Positions 34,287 through 43,629 of a stretch of DNA of 64,000 nt are shown in pieces (position 1 is the first letter of the stretch; the number at the start of each line of letters is the position of its first letter). Both the position numbers and the translations under genes were made by a program. The stretch is taken from assembly GCA_963665265.2 (NCBI GenBank), contig OY762224.2, positions 1,178,001 through 1,242,000 of the forward strand. Reading direction: 5' to 3'. Below the pieces are notes generated by a model, which had not been told where the DNA came from, did not search any database, and worked only from the letters and a program-made list of their open reading frames with translations. This stretch comes from CAXXHQ01 sp963665265 (GTDB taxonomy: Bacteria; Planctomycetota; Planctomycetia; Pirellulales; Thermoguttaceae).

Positions 34287-35819
34287 ATGAAAACAATTGA
34301 TATGAAAAGATTTATGAAGATTTCGTTTGGCCTTGTCGTTCCTCTACTTTTCGCCGCCCGGCTTATGGCGACAGACTACTATTTTGACGGCGTCGGGGGG
34401 GATGACTCCCACGACGGTAAATCGCCGAAAACGGCTTGGAAGACGCTTAAGCAGGCGAACGAAACCAAATTCCGGGCTGGCGACCAGCTCTTGTTTAAGG
34501 CGGGAACCAAATTCGTCGGACCATTGCAACCCCGGGGGAATGGGACCGAGGCCGCTCCCATCCGCATCGATCGCTATGGCGAGGGGGATCGACCCTTGAT
34601 CGAAGGGGGCGGTATCGAAGCCGCCGTTCTACTGAAAAACGTTCGCTTTTGGGAGATTCGTGGCCTGGAAGTCACGAACCACGGAAAAGAACGGGCGCCC
34701 TGGCGATACGGCGTCCATTTGCTTGCCGACGACGACGGCCTGATTCGGCATTTGTACGTTTCCGACCTTTACGTCCACGATGTGAACGGCAGCTTGGCCA
34801 AAGAACGTGAAGGGTGCGGCATTTTCTTCGAGTCGCGAAATGCGCGGTTCTACGATCTTCGCATTGAAAACTGCCATGTCGTCCGCACCGATCGCAACGG
34901 CATCTGCCAGCTAACCGCCGGTTTCGCCAAACGGAGCGAAAAGGTCGTCATCCGCAACAACTTGCTGGAAGACATCGGCGGCGACGGGATCAAGCTTTGG
35001 GGTACCGACGGAGGGCTCATTGAATACAACGTCGTTCGCGGCGCGCGGCGCCGTTGTCTGGATGCGGCGGCCGGCATTTGGCCCTTCGGCTCCGACAACA
35101 CCGTCATGCAATTCAATGAAGTTAGCGGCACGCGCGGCACTCACGACGGCCAAGGGTTCGACATCGATTACCAGACCCGCAACACCGTAATGCAATATAA
35201 CTACAGCCACGATAACGACGGCGGTTTCCTCCTCATTTGCACCACAGGCGAATCGTATTGCGAAAAGCCGATCGTTCGCTACAACATCAGCGTCAACGAC
35301 GGAATTGTCCTCGATAGCAAGCCGAAGGACGATCCGGAAGCGGACGCCTATGGCGCGACGTTCCGGCTTTCCGGCAGATCGACCGACGGGAAGATTTACA
35401 ACAACCTCATTTTCATGACTAAGAAGCAACGCATTCCGCTAATTCGTTCCACCGATTGGGGCGGCGGAAGACCGCAAAATCTCATTTTCGCCAATAATAT
35501 TTTCTACGTCGAAGGACAGGCACGCTACGAATTTGTCGAGCCGAAGGCGATCAAGTTTTCCCATAACGTATTTTTCGGAACGCATGAGAAGCGCCCCGAC
35601 GACGAGCATGCTATTTTGGCCGATCCGCTTTTGAAGAAGCCGGGCGAAGCCCCGAACGGATTCAAGACGCTCGCCGACGCCTTCGGTCTAAAGGCCGGCT
35701 CCCCTTGCATTGGCGCGGGAATGAAGTTTTTTGAAAAAGGGAAGGACTTCGCCGGAGTCGCGTTGCCCGACGATCGCGCGCCATCCATCGGCGCGTTCGA
35801 ATACGTGCCGGCGAAATAA
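34287..35819 (+). CDS. Secreted right-handed parallel beta-helix protein
   Basis: A 510-residue exported protein with a signal peptide (about 1-28, ending in AARLMA). The start DYYFDGVGGDDSHDGKSPKTAWKTL is the typical opening of pectate-lyase-fold proteins of the DUF1565/polysaccharide lyase type. Successive coils show as VRFWEIRGLEVTNHG, VVIRNNLLEDIGGDGIKL, GLIEYNVVRGARR and NTVMQYNYSHDNDGGF. It probably binds or cleaves an acidic polysaccharide, but catalytic residues cannot be picked out. Start could be ATG 34287 or 34302; neither has a good ribosome site. Confidence 0.8.
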   Translation: MKTIDMKRFMKISFGLVVPLLFAARLMATDYYFDGVGGDDSHDGKSPKTAWKTLKQANETKFRAGDQLLFKAGTKFVGPLQPRGNGTEAAPIRIDRYGEGDRPLIEGGGIEAAVLLKNVRFWEIRGLEVTNHGKERAPWRYGVHLLADDDGLIRHLYVSDLYVHDVNGSLAKEREGCGIFFESRNARFYDLRIENCHVVRTDRNGICQLTAGFAKRSEKVVIRNNLLEDIGGDGIKLWGTDGGLIEYNVVRGARRRCLDAAAGIWPFGSDNTVMQFNEVSGTRGTHDGQGFDIDYQTRNTVMQYNYSHDNDGGFLLICTTGESYCEKPIVRYNISVNDGIVLDSKPKDDPEADAYGATFRLSGRSTDGKIYNNLIFMTKKQRIPLIRSTDWGGGRPQNLIFANNIFYVEGQARYEFVEPKAIKFSHNVFFGTHEKRPDDEHAILADPLLKKPGEAPNGFKTLADAFGLKAGSPCIGAGMKFFEKGKDFAGVALPDDRAPSIGAFEYVPAK

Positions 35820-35829
35820 ACGCGCCGCG

Positions 35830-36537
35830 TTAGTCATGCTTCCGCAGAAAACGGGTTTCCATCGAATCGAGCCAGCCGGGAAGCAGGCCGATTTTGAAAA
35901 ACAGCAGGGCGATGAAGCATCCCGTCGCCGCGCCAAAGAGCGTATCGCTTAGAAAATGGGCGCCCGAGGCGATTCGTTGCCAAGCGACGCAAAAAGCGAA
36001 GAAGGGAAATAGGCATCGGCCGCGCGGATACATCCAGCACAATACGACGGCAAGACAGAATGCCGTGGCGGTATGGGCCGAGGGGAAACTCTGCCCGCTC
36101 GAACCGGCCGACGCGCCGGGCAGCCAACCGCCGAACGATTCCCAAATGGAGTTAGTGAAATCGAAGGCTTTGGGACGCGTCCGTTCGAGAAGTAGTTTCA
36201 GGCCGTTGGCGGTCAACCCGGCCCCGAACGCACAGCATAGGGCTCGAACCAGCAAAATGCGCCGTTTATGATCTAGGCAAAAAATTGTCACGCCAAGAAT
36301 GAAGACTCCGTACCCGTTGCCGGGCGTCTCCATGGTGTTCAAAAATTCTTGGATCGGTTTCAGGCCGTTATCTTTGTAACACCAAAACGAGATCGGATGA
36401 TCGACGTAGATGGCCGCATAGCCGAGCAAGGCGAGGGCGATCGGCGCCAGCATCCAGAGCAACTGGCGCTCGGCGCTCAATTGTCGAGGGCACGGCGTCG
36501 GGCTTAAAGCCTCGTTTGGAAGCTCGCGATCGGTCAT
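35830..36537 (-). CDS. PAP2-family membrane phosphatase
   Basis: A 235-residue protein with about six membrane helices and the three-part PAP2 signature: KLLLERTRP (KxxxxxxRP), GQSFPSAHTATA (PSGH-type, here PSAH) and RIASGAHFLSDTLFGA (SRxxxxxHxxxD-type). Such enzymes dephosphorylate phosphatidic acid, undecaprenyl diphosphate or lipid A. ATG 36537 (MTDREL) is chosen over the longer open frame to 36810, which overlaps the divergent gene's start and reads poorly. It is convergent with the beta-helix gene, 10 bp apart. Confidence 0.85.
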   Translation of the reverse strand: MTDRELPNEALSPTPCPRQLSAERQLLWMLAPIALALLGYAAIYVDHPISFWCYKDNGLKPIQEFLNTMETPGNGYGVFILGVTIFCLDHKRRILLVRALCCAFGAGLTANGLKLLLERTRPKAFDFTNSIWESFGGWLPGASAGSSGQSFPSAHTATAFCLAVVLCWMYPRGRCLFPFFAFCVAWQRIASGAHFLSDTLFGAATGCFIALLFFKIGLLPGWLDSMETRFLRKHD

Positions 36538-36690
36538 AAAGCTATCTAAATTGGGTTTGCTTATTTGCCGCAAACCTCCCCGTTTGCAGCTTTGATAGCG
36601 CGATTCTACAAAAAAACGGTGATTGGCCACAGAGCAAAAATTCGGCAGTTTTCGCATGGAAAACGGCAATTGAAAGCGGTCGCGTTCGCC

Positions 36691-36719
36691 TTGACCCCGG
36701 CGGGGTAAATCGGTATCTT
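36691..36719 (+). promoter_or_regulatory. Candidate promoter of the FlgI-HEAT gene
   Basis: TTGACC (36691-36696), a 17-bp spacer and TATCTT (36714-36719), about 90 bp before ATG 36809. Confidence 0.45.
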
Positions 36720-36808
36720 TCCCCCCGATTATATTGCGCGCTCGTCGCGGAAACGCCGGGTCGCGCTTTGAATATAAGATCCGGATAAGCCAAGGAGCGC
36801 CCGTAATC

Positions 36809-38695
36809 ATGAGCCGGCGAAAAAGTACCTACGTCACGTTTTCGATCGCCACGAAATTATCCGTTTTCGCTTGCGCGGCCTTAGTCGGCGCCGCGGCGTT
36901 CGGCGCGAAGAAGGAGCCCGAGAAAACCGAGACGCCCTCGCCGAACTCGAAGCTGGTGGCCGACATCGCGGTTCCGTTCGGGTTGTATCCGGTGAAAATC
37001 GAGGCGATCAGCATAGTCACCGGGCTGCCCGGCACGGGGAGCGATCCGGCGCCGTCGCCGCAGCGGACCGCGCTCTTAGACGAAATGCAAACTCGCGGCG
37101 TGACGAATCCGAACGCCATCTTGGCGTCAGGCAAAACGTCGTTAGTGTTGGTGCAGGGCTATCTACGGCCTGGCATCCAAAAAGGCGATCGCTTCGACGT
37201 TGAAATACGCGTTCAGTCGCAAAGCGAAACGACGAGCTTACGCGGCGGCTATCTGATGGAAACTCGGTTGCAGGAAATGGCCGTTCTCGGCGGAAGCGTT
37301 CGCGAGGGTAAGCTTCTGGCGAAGGCCGAGGGAGACGTGCTCGTCGATCCGACGATTGATCTAAAAAAGGAAGATCCGAACAAGGATCGCAGCGCGATCA
37401 CTCGCGTCATGGCGACGCGAGGCCGCGTTCTCGGCGGCGGCGTGGCGACGAAGTCGCGGCCGATGGGCCTTGTGATTATTCCCGACTACCGCAGCGTGGC
37501 GACGGCCTCTCGCATCGAAAACGCCATTAATCGTCGTTTTCACACGTACGACAACGGCATGAAGATCGGCGTGGCCAAGGCGAAGACCGATCAATACGTG
37601 GAATTGATCGTGCATCCGCGTTACAAAGACAACATCGCCCGATATGCGCAGGTCGTTCGCGCCGTGGCGTTGAGCGAAACGGCGGCGGAGCGAATGGACC
37701 GTATTAAACGTTTGAAAGAGGAAATCTACAATCCGGAGACGGCGGCGGTCGCGGCGTTGCAACTCGAAGCCCTCGGTCCGGACGGCACGCCCATATTGTT
37801 CGAGGCGATTAAATCGCCGGACGTTGAAACTCGTTTTTACGCGGCCGAGGCGCTCGCCTATCTCGACAAGCATGAGGCGGCCGAACCGCTCGGCCAAATC
37901 GCTCGCGACGAACCGGCCTTCCGCGTGTACGCCTTGACGGCGTTGAGCTCGATGCAAGACGTGGCGGCCTACGACGAATTGCGCAAGATGCTCGCTTCCC
38001 CCAGCGCCGAGACGCGCTACGGCGCCTTCCGCGCTCTCTGGACGATGAATCGAAACGACGGTTTCGTCGCCGGCGAGCAACTTGGCGATCAGTTCCATTA
38101 CCATGTGCTCGACGTGGCCGGTCCCGAGATGGTTCACGTCACTCGCAGTCGCCTTTCCGAAGTTACTCTCTTCGGAAAGAATCAACGATTCAATTTGCCG
38201 GTTTCGGTCAACGCCGGACCGGAGATCATGATCAACAGCACTGATACGGGCGAAATCGCCGTGAGTAAGTTCTCCGTGCGTCAATCGGATCAAAAGCGAA
38301 CCGTATCGACGCGAGTGGACGACGTGATTCGCGCGGTGGTCGAATTGGGCGGATCGTATCCCGACGTCGTTCAAGCCTTGCAAGAAGCGAAGGCGACGAA
38401 CGCGTTAGCCAGCCGTTTTGAAGTGGACTCCATGCCCGAGGCGGGCAGAACCTACGAACGCGTGGCTGCGAACGCGAACGGCGTTCGGCAGGCCGCCGCC
38501 GTCGAGGTTACCGCGGCCAGTCCGACGCCGGAGCTTTACGCCAAGAAAGTCGTTTCCTACGACACGAAAGGTCTGAAGCTCGGTCGATCGGCGGAGGACG
38601 ACGAAGCAGCTAAAGAGAAAGCGAAAGCCGAGGCTGAGAAAAAGAAGAGTATTTTCAGCAAGTGGTTCAAACGCGACAAAGAAGAAGACGAGTAA
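36809..38695 (+). CDS. FlgI-like (flagellar P-ring) protein with HEAT repeats
   Basis: A 628-residue exported protein (signal or anchor about 15-35). Residues about 45-300 resemble FlgI: IEAISIVTGLPGTGSDP matches the VGLNGTGD region, and GDRFDVEIRVQSQSETTSLRGGYLMETRL matches the SLRGG-T-L-MTPL region. Residues about 315-440 are HEAT-like helical repeats (TPILFEAIKSPDVETRFYAAEALAYL and two more). The rest is unassigned and the C-terminus is Lys/Glu-rich. True FlgI is about 370 residues with no HEAT part, and no flagellar genes surround it, so it may be a repurposed or lineage-specific ring protein. AAGGAG lies 11 bp before the ATG. Confidence 0.75.
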   Translation: MSRRKSTYVTFSIATKLSVFACAALVGAAAFGAKKEPEKTETPSPNSKLVADIAVPFGLYPVKIEAISIVTGLPGTGSDPAPSPQRTALLDEMQTRGVTNPNAILASGKTSLVLVQGYLRPGIQKGDRFDVEIRVQSQSETTSLRGGYLMETRLQEMAVLGGSVREGKLLAKAEGDVLVDPTIDLKKEDPNKDRSAITRVMATRGRVLGGGVATKSRPMGLVIIPDYRSVATASRIENAINRRFHTYDNGMKIGVAKAKTDQYVELIVHPRYKDNIARYAQVVRAVALSETAAERMDRIKRLKEEIYNPETAAVAALQLEALGPDGTPILFEAIKSPDVETRFYAAEALAYLDKHEAAEPLGQIARDEPAFRVYALTALSSMQDVAAYDELRKMLASPSAETRYGAFRALWTMNRNDGFVAGEQLGDQFHYHVLDVAGPEMVHVTRSRLSEVTLFGKNQRFNLPVSVNAGPEIMINSTDTGEIAVSKFSVRQSDQKRTVSTRVDDVIRAVVELGGSYPDVVQALQEAKATNALASRFEVDSMPEAGRTYERVAANANGVRQAAAVEVTAASPTPELYAKKVVSYDTKGLKLGRSAEDDEAAKEKAKAEAEKKKSIFSKWFKRDKEEDE

Positions 38696-38811
38696 TTTGC
38701 CCCTTTTTGCGACGGGAAACCGGCGCTTCGCAACTCCGTCGCTTTTCGAAAATCTTCGTGAAAATGAAACAATCATAGCGGCGTACGCGCAAGTCGACGC
38801 CGACTCCGCAC

Positions 38812-41800
38812 ATGCTCAAGGCGCTCGAACTTAACGGATTCAAAAGCTTCGCCGATCGAACGCGGTTCGAATTCCCCCAGGGAATCACCGCGGTGGTCGG
38901 GCCGAACGGCTCCGGAAAGTCGAACGTCGTCGACGCGATAAAATGGGTTCTCGGCGAGCAAAGCGTCAAGAGTCTGCGCGGAAAAGAAATGTCCGACGTG
39001 ATTTTCAACGGCTCGGGCGCGCGCCGCGCCGTGAACGCCGCCGAAGTCACGCTGACGTTCGATAATTCGGGCCGTCTGCTGGCGATCGACGCCGACGAAG
39101 TCCATATCACTCGTCGCGTTTATCGCAGCGGCGAGGGCGAATATCTAATCAATAAAAATCCCGCCCGCCTTCGCGACATTCGCGATCTCCTTTCCGGAAC
39201 GGGCATGGGAACCCAAGCCTATAGCGTCATCGAACAAGGCAAAGTGGACGGCCTGTTGCAGGCGTCGCCCAAAGATCGCCGGCTCATTTTCGAAGAGGCG
39301 GCCGGCATTAGTCGCTTCAAAATTCGCAAACTTGAGGCCGCCCGTCGCCTCGAGCGCGTGGACCAGAATTTGGTTCGCCTTCGCGATATCGTCGACGAGG
39401 TCGACGCGCGACTTCGCGCGGTCCGCGCTCAGGCGGGCAAGGCCAAACGCTATAAAGAACTTTCCGACCGGTTGCAAGAGCTGCGAACGCAAGTCGGCCT
39501 CTCGGATTGGCGGCGATTGTCCGAGAAAATTAACGCCTTCGATCAAGAAATCAAAACGCTCTCCGATCAACGCGACGCCGTGAGCGCCGAAGCCGAAACG
39601 AAAGAGACGGATTTAGCGCGATTGGACGGCGAATTGGCCGAGGCGAACGAGCGGATTCGCGGTTCGGAAAATTGCGTGGCAGCCGATCGGGAACGCATCG
39701 CCTCCGCCGAATCGACCGTCGCGCACGAGCTTGCAAGGATCGCCGAATACGAGCAAGACATTTCACGTCGCCGCCGATTAACGCCGTCTCTGGGCGCCAA
39801 GTTCGACGAATTGGAGCGGGAATGGGCCGAGGTGCTTTCGGCCAACGAGCAAGCCCGAGCGAGTCGAGACGCCATCGCCGCGCGCGCCGCCGAGGCGGAT
39901 AGCCGGTTGGCCGAGACGGTCGCTTCGCTTGAGAAACTTCGCGCGGAAAACGAACGCCGCCGGGCCGAATTGATGGAGCGAATGCGGGAATCGGCCTCGC
40001 TCGGAAAAGAAATTAGCTCGCTTGAAACGCAGCACGCCGGCTCGAACGCCGAATTGACCCGCTGCGTCGAACGTCTTGCCGAGCTCGACCGCCAAGCCGC
40101 GAAGATCGAAGCGGAACTGACCGATCTGCGAACCAAGCAAGAAAAGCTATCGGAAGCGTCGGCCAAGGCCAAGCAAAGTCTCGACGAATCGACCGAGGCG
40201 TTGGCGCGATCGCAACGCGAGTTGACCGCCGGACGCGAAGCGTTGGTCGGATTGAAGCAACGTCGCGGGACGACTGCCGAACGCGCGATCGTCTTGGAAG
40301 AATTCGTGCGTCGTCAAGAAGGAATTAGCGCCGGCGTGAAGGAAACGTTGACGAAGGCGAAAGACCCCGCGTTTCCGGCCTTTCAATGCGTGCACGGATT
40401 GGTGGCCGACCTGTTTAACGTGAGCGTCGAGGCGGCGCCCTTGATTGAAATTGCGTTGGGGCCCGCCTCGCAGCATGTCGTGGCGAAACCGTCGCGCGAC
40501 TTGATCGCCTATCTGCACAAAGAGGCGCTAAAGCTAGCCGGCCGTGTCGGATTCGTTTGGTACGATCCCCGTTCGGCGACGTTCGACGATTCCGGCCCGA
40601 AATTGGACGGAAAGCCCGGCGTTCTCGGCCGAGCGGATCGATACGTCGAGACCGAGCCTCGTTTTGCGCCTCTGGCGAAGCGGCTTTTGGCAGGCGTGTG
40701 GATCGTCGAAAATTTGCTGCATGCGCTCCGCTTGGCCGCCGAAACGAACGGCGTCGGCTTCATCACCATGAGCGGCGAGTATTTGCAGCCCGACGGCACG
40801 TTGGTGGCCGGTCCGCGTCAAGCGGCCACCGGCATTATCGCTCGACGCAGCGAGCTTCGCGCGCTGCGAACGCAGATCGGCGAGCTCGACGATTCGATTG
40901 AAAAGGCCGAGGAGGAGTTAAAAAAGAACGAAGCCGAGGCGAAACGCCTGCAAGAGGAGTTGACTTCGAAGAAGGCGAAGCAAGACTCGTCGAAATCGCA
41001 GCTTGCGGAGACTCGATTCGCCCTGACTGCCGCCGAGGAGAAGTTTGCGCAGATCGACTCCCGACGAAAAACGCAGAAGGCCGAGTTGGACGCCGCGACG
41101 GCGAAAAAAACGGAGGCCGAGCGGCGGCTGGCCGAAACCGCGCGAAAACGCGGCGAATTAGAGTCGGCCTTGGCTTTGGCCGAGCAATCGTTGGCCGAGC
41201 TGCAAACCCGTATTGAAGCGACCGACGGCGAGCGAGTCGAACGGAGCCGCGAGGCGACGGAAATCAAGGTTGAATTGGCGAAGACGGAAGAACGGTCGCG
41301 GAGCGTCGATTCGCAACTAAAGCGTTTGGAGCGGAATCGTCGAGAACGCCAGGAGGCGATCGCCGACAACGACGCGCGGATATCCGAGAGCGAGTCGCGA
41401 GTCGTCGAAGCCTCTCGCAAGATTTTGCGCGCCGAGACGGAACTAGCCGACTTGCACGTGCAAAAAGAGAATTACGCCGCTCGAACGGCCGAGTTGGCCG
41501 CCGAACGCGAGACGATTCGCGAGCGCCGGGCGGAAATCGCCTCCGACGCCCAACGGTTTCGCGGAAAAATCAAACGTCTTGAAGAGAAACTCCATGCGCA
41601 AGACTTGGCCGCCAACGAAGTTCGCCACGAGCGCGCCTCGTTGTCCGACCGATTGCGCGAAGACTACGGAATTGAATTGGCCGAGATCGACGCCGCCGCG
41701 GCCGCCGAGCCGGACGCTTCACGCGAAAATACGCACGGCGAAATCGAAGACCTGCGGCAAAAACTCAATTCGATCGGCGCCGTCAATCTTGAATCGCTGG

Positions 41801-42408
41801 AGGAGTTGGAGCAACTCGAGACGAGATTCAATTCGCTTTCCACGCAGTATCAAGATTTAGTCGAGGCGAAAACGTCGCTGGAAAAAATCATCGAGAAGAT
41901 CAACGTTGACAGTCGACGGTTGTTCCAGGAGACGTTCGAGGCCGTTCGAGGACATTTCCAGCAGCTTTTCCGCGACCTGTTCGGCGGAGGAGCGGCCGAC
42001 GTCGTGCCTGAGGAAGGGGCGGATATTTTGGAAGGCGGAATCGAAATCGTCGCACGCCCGCCGGGCAAGGAGCCTCGCAGCATTTCGCTTCTCAGCGGCG
42101 GCGAAAAGACGCTCACTTGCGTCGCGCTTCTGTTGGCGATTTTCCGCAATCGGCCGAGTCCCTTCTGCGTTCTCGACGAAGTGGACGCCGCCTTGGACGA
42201 AGCGAACATCGATCGATTCACGAAAGTCTTGCACGACTTCCTCGCCTGGACGCAGTTCATCATTATCACGCATTCGAAGAAGACGATGACCTGCGCGAAC
42301 AGCATCTACGGCGTGACCATGCAGGAGTCGGGCATCTCGAAGCAAGTTTCCGTTCGTTTCGAGGACGTGACCGAAGACGGACATATTCTGCCTCGCCGCG
42401 CGGCGTAA
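38812..42408 (+). CDS. smc: Chromosome segregation protein SMC
   Basis: A 1198-residue protein of standard SMC length. The N-terminal head has Walker A GPNGSGKSN (30-38) and KSLRGKEMSDVIFNGS. Two long coiled coils (about 165-500 and 680-1010) flank a hinge (about 515-660; LFNVSVEAAPLIEIALG, YLQPDGTLVAGPRQ). The C-terminal head has the signature LLSGGEKTLTCVALLLAIF and Walker B PFCVLDEVDAALDEAN. It forms the ring of the condensin-like complex that organises and segregates the chromosome. ScpA/ScpB are not in the window. Confidence 0.96.
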   Translation: MLKALELNGFKSFADRTRFEFPQGITAVVGPNGSGKSNVVDAIKWVLGEQSVKSLRGKEMSDVIFNGSGARRAVNAAEVTLTFDNSGRLLAIDADEVHITRRVYRSGEGEYLINKNPARLRDIRDLLSGTGMGTQAYSVIEQGKVDGLLQASPKDRRLIFEEAAGISRFKIRKLEAARRLERVDQNLVRLRDIVDEVDARLRAVRAQAGKAKRYKELSDRLQELRTQVGLSDWRRLSEKINAFDQEIKTLSDQRDAVSAEAETKETDLARLDGELAEANERIRGSENCVAADRERIASAESTVAHELARIAEYEQDISRRRRLTPSLGAKFDELEREWAEVLSANEQARASRDAIAARAAEADSRLAETVASLEKLRAENERRRAELMERMRESASLGKEISSLETQHAGSNAELTRCVERLAELDRQAAKIEAELTDLRTKQEKLSEASAKAKQSLDESTEALARSQRELTAGREALVGLKQRRGTTAERAIVLEEFVRRQEGISAGVKETLTKAKDPAFPAFQCVHGLVADLFNVSVEAAPLIEIALGPASQHVVAKPSRDLIAYLHKEALKLAGRVGFVWYDPRSATFDDSGPKLDGKPGVLGRADRYVETEPRFAPLAKRLLAGVWIVENLLHALRLAAETNGVGFITMSGEYLQPDGTLVAGPRQAATGIIARRSELRALRTQIGELDDSIEKAEEELKKNEAEAKRLQEELTSKKAKQDSSKSQLAETRFALTAAEEKFAQIDSRRKTQKAELDAATAKKTEAERRLAETARKRGELESALALAEQSLAELQTRIEATDGERVERSREATEIKVELAKTEERSRSVDSQLKRLERNRRERQEAIADNDARISESESRVVEASRKILRAETELADLHVQKENYAARTAELAAERETIRERRAEIASDAQRFRGKIKRLEEKLHAQDLAANEVRHERASLSDRLREDYGIELAEIDAAAAAEPDASRENTHGEIEDLRQKLNSIGAVNLESLEELEQLETRFNSLSTQYQDLVEAKTSLEKIIEKINVDSRRLFQETFEAVRGHFQQLFRDLFGGGAADVVPEEGADILEGGIEIVARPPGKEPRSISLLSGGEKTLTCVALLLAIFRNRPSPFCVLDEVDAALDEANIDRFTKVLHDFLAWTQFIIITHSKKTMTCANSIYGVTMQESGISKQVSVRFEDVTEDGHILPRRAA

Positions 42409-42470
42409 ATCGCGATTCTCTCGGCCGTTCCTCGCGAAAATGGCCAATTCCGCCGCGTTCGACTTCTAGG

Positions 42471-42476
42471 TATAAT
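42471..42476 (+). promoter_or_regulatory. -10 element before the pseudouridine synthase gene
   Basis: A perfect TATAAT lies 45 bp before the TTG start at 42522. The matching -35 (TTCCGC at 42448-42453, 17-bp spacing) is weak. Confidence 0.4.
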
Positions 42477-42521
42477 GAATCGTTTGAAGCATGTTCGGTT
42501 TAATTACGGAGAGCGTTTGTT

Positions 42522-43583
42522 TTGGCCAAGTCGAAGTCCGAGTCCGGCGATCAGATTTTTCGCGTCCTGCCTAAGCAAGTCGGGACGACCGTGGCCGCTT
42601 CTCTGCGCGAGTGGTTGCCCGACAAGAGTTGGTCGCAAATTCGTTCGCTTCTAAAGAGCCGTCGCGTGATGGTCAGCGGCAATCTTTGCATGGACGAAGG
42701 ACGACGTTTGCGATTGGTCGACGTCGTAAAGCTTCTAGCGAATCCGTCGGCCCCGCCTCCGACCAAAACCGACGTGAAAATTCTGCATCTCGATTCGCAA
42801 GTGGTCGTCGTCGAGAAACCGAGCGGCGTGACCTCGACGCGTCATCAAGAAGAAAAGAATTGGCCCGAGCGTCGGAAGCAGCTTCAGCCGACTCTCGACG
42901 AAATGCTTCCGGAGATCGTCGCCCGGCGCGAAGGCAAGCGATTTAAGCCGACTCAACCCGGCAAACAAGGTCATGGCCGTCCGCAGCGATTTCGACCGGT
43001 CTTCGCCGTGCATCGTTTGGATCGCGACACCAGCGGCGTGATGATTTTCGCGCGAACCCCCGATGCCGCCAAGCATCTGGAGCATCAGTTTCGCAAGCAC
43101 TCGACCGGCCGGAAGTATATGGCCGTCGCGATGGGCAAGGTCGAAGAAGGACGGCTCGAATCGAGCTTCGTCCGCGATCGAGGCGACGGAATCCGCGGTT
43201 CGACAAAATTACCGGACGTCGGCAAATTGTCAGTGACTAACGTGCGACCGATCGAGCGGATCGGCGCTTACACGCTCATTGAATGCCGGCCGGAGACCGG
43301 TCGGACGCATCAAATTCGCATTCATTTATCCGAATCGGGGCATCCTCTGTGCGGTGAGAAAATTTATCTGCAGCCGCTTTTCAAGCCGGCAATGACAGAC
43401 CGTAGCGGCGCTCCGCGATTGGCTCTCCATGCGGCCGAATTGGAGTTCGAGCATCCTTCTACCGGCGAGCGGATGAGTTTTTCGTCGAAATTTCCTCCCG
43501 ACTTGGCCGAGTTTCTCAATAAGCTTCGAGATCAGGCGAATAAGAAGGCGGGAACGGGAGATCGGGGACTAGAGGCCGATTGA
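42522..43583 (+). CDS. RluA-family pseudouridine synthase
   Basis: A 353-residue protein with an N-terminal S4 RNA-binding domain (about 22-75: SLREWLPDKSWSQIRSLLKSRRVMV) and a catalytic domain with HRLDRDTSG, giving nucleophile Asp167, plus the later motif RTHQIRIHL. It isomerises uridine in rRNA or tRNA; the target cannot be told from sequence alone. The start is TTG 42522 with GGAG about 8 bp upstream. A loop of about 50 residues (108-157), rich in basic residues, interrupts the normal spacing before the catalytic motif. The metallopeptidase gene follows after 46 bp. Confidence 0.9.
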   Translation: MAKSKSESGDQIFRVLPKQVGTTVAASLREWLPDKSWSQIRSLLKSRRVMVSGNLCMDEGRRLRLVDVVKLLANPSAPPPTKTDVKILHLDSQVVVVEKPSGVTSTRHQEEKNWPERRKQLQPTLDEMLPEIVARREGKRFKPTQPGKQGHGRPQRFRPVFAVHRLDRDTSGVMIFARTPDAAKHLEHQFRKHSTGRKYMAVAMGKVEEGRLESSFVRDRGDGIRGSTKLPDVGKLSVTNVRPIERIGAYTLIECRPETGRTHQIRIHLSESGHPLCGEKIYLQPLFKPAMTDRSGAPRLALHAAELEFEHPSTGERMSFSSKFPPDLAEFLNKLRDQANKKAGTGDRGLEAD

Positions 43584-43629
43584 GAAACGACGCCAAGCCG
43601 CTTTTCTCAACGTCAAGAAAGGGAATCGT

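Noticed and set aside
37361..38383. 340-aa open frame on the minus strand opposite the FlgI-HEAT gene
   Set aside because: The plus-strand frame has a signal peptide, FlgI motifs and a ribosome site; the antisense has none of these.
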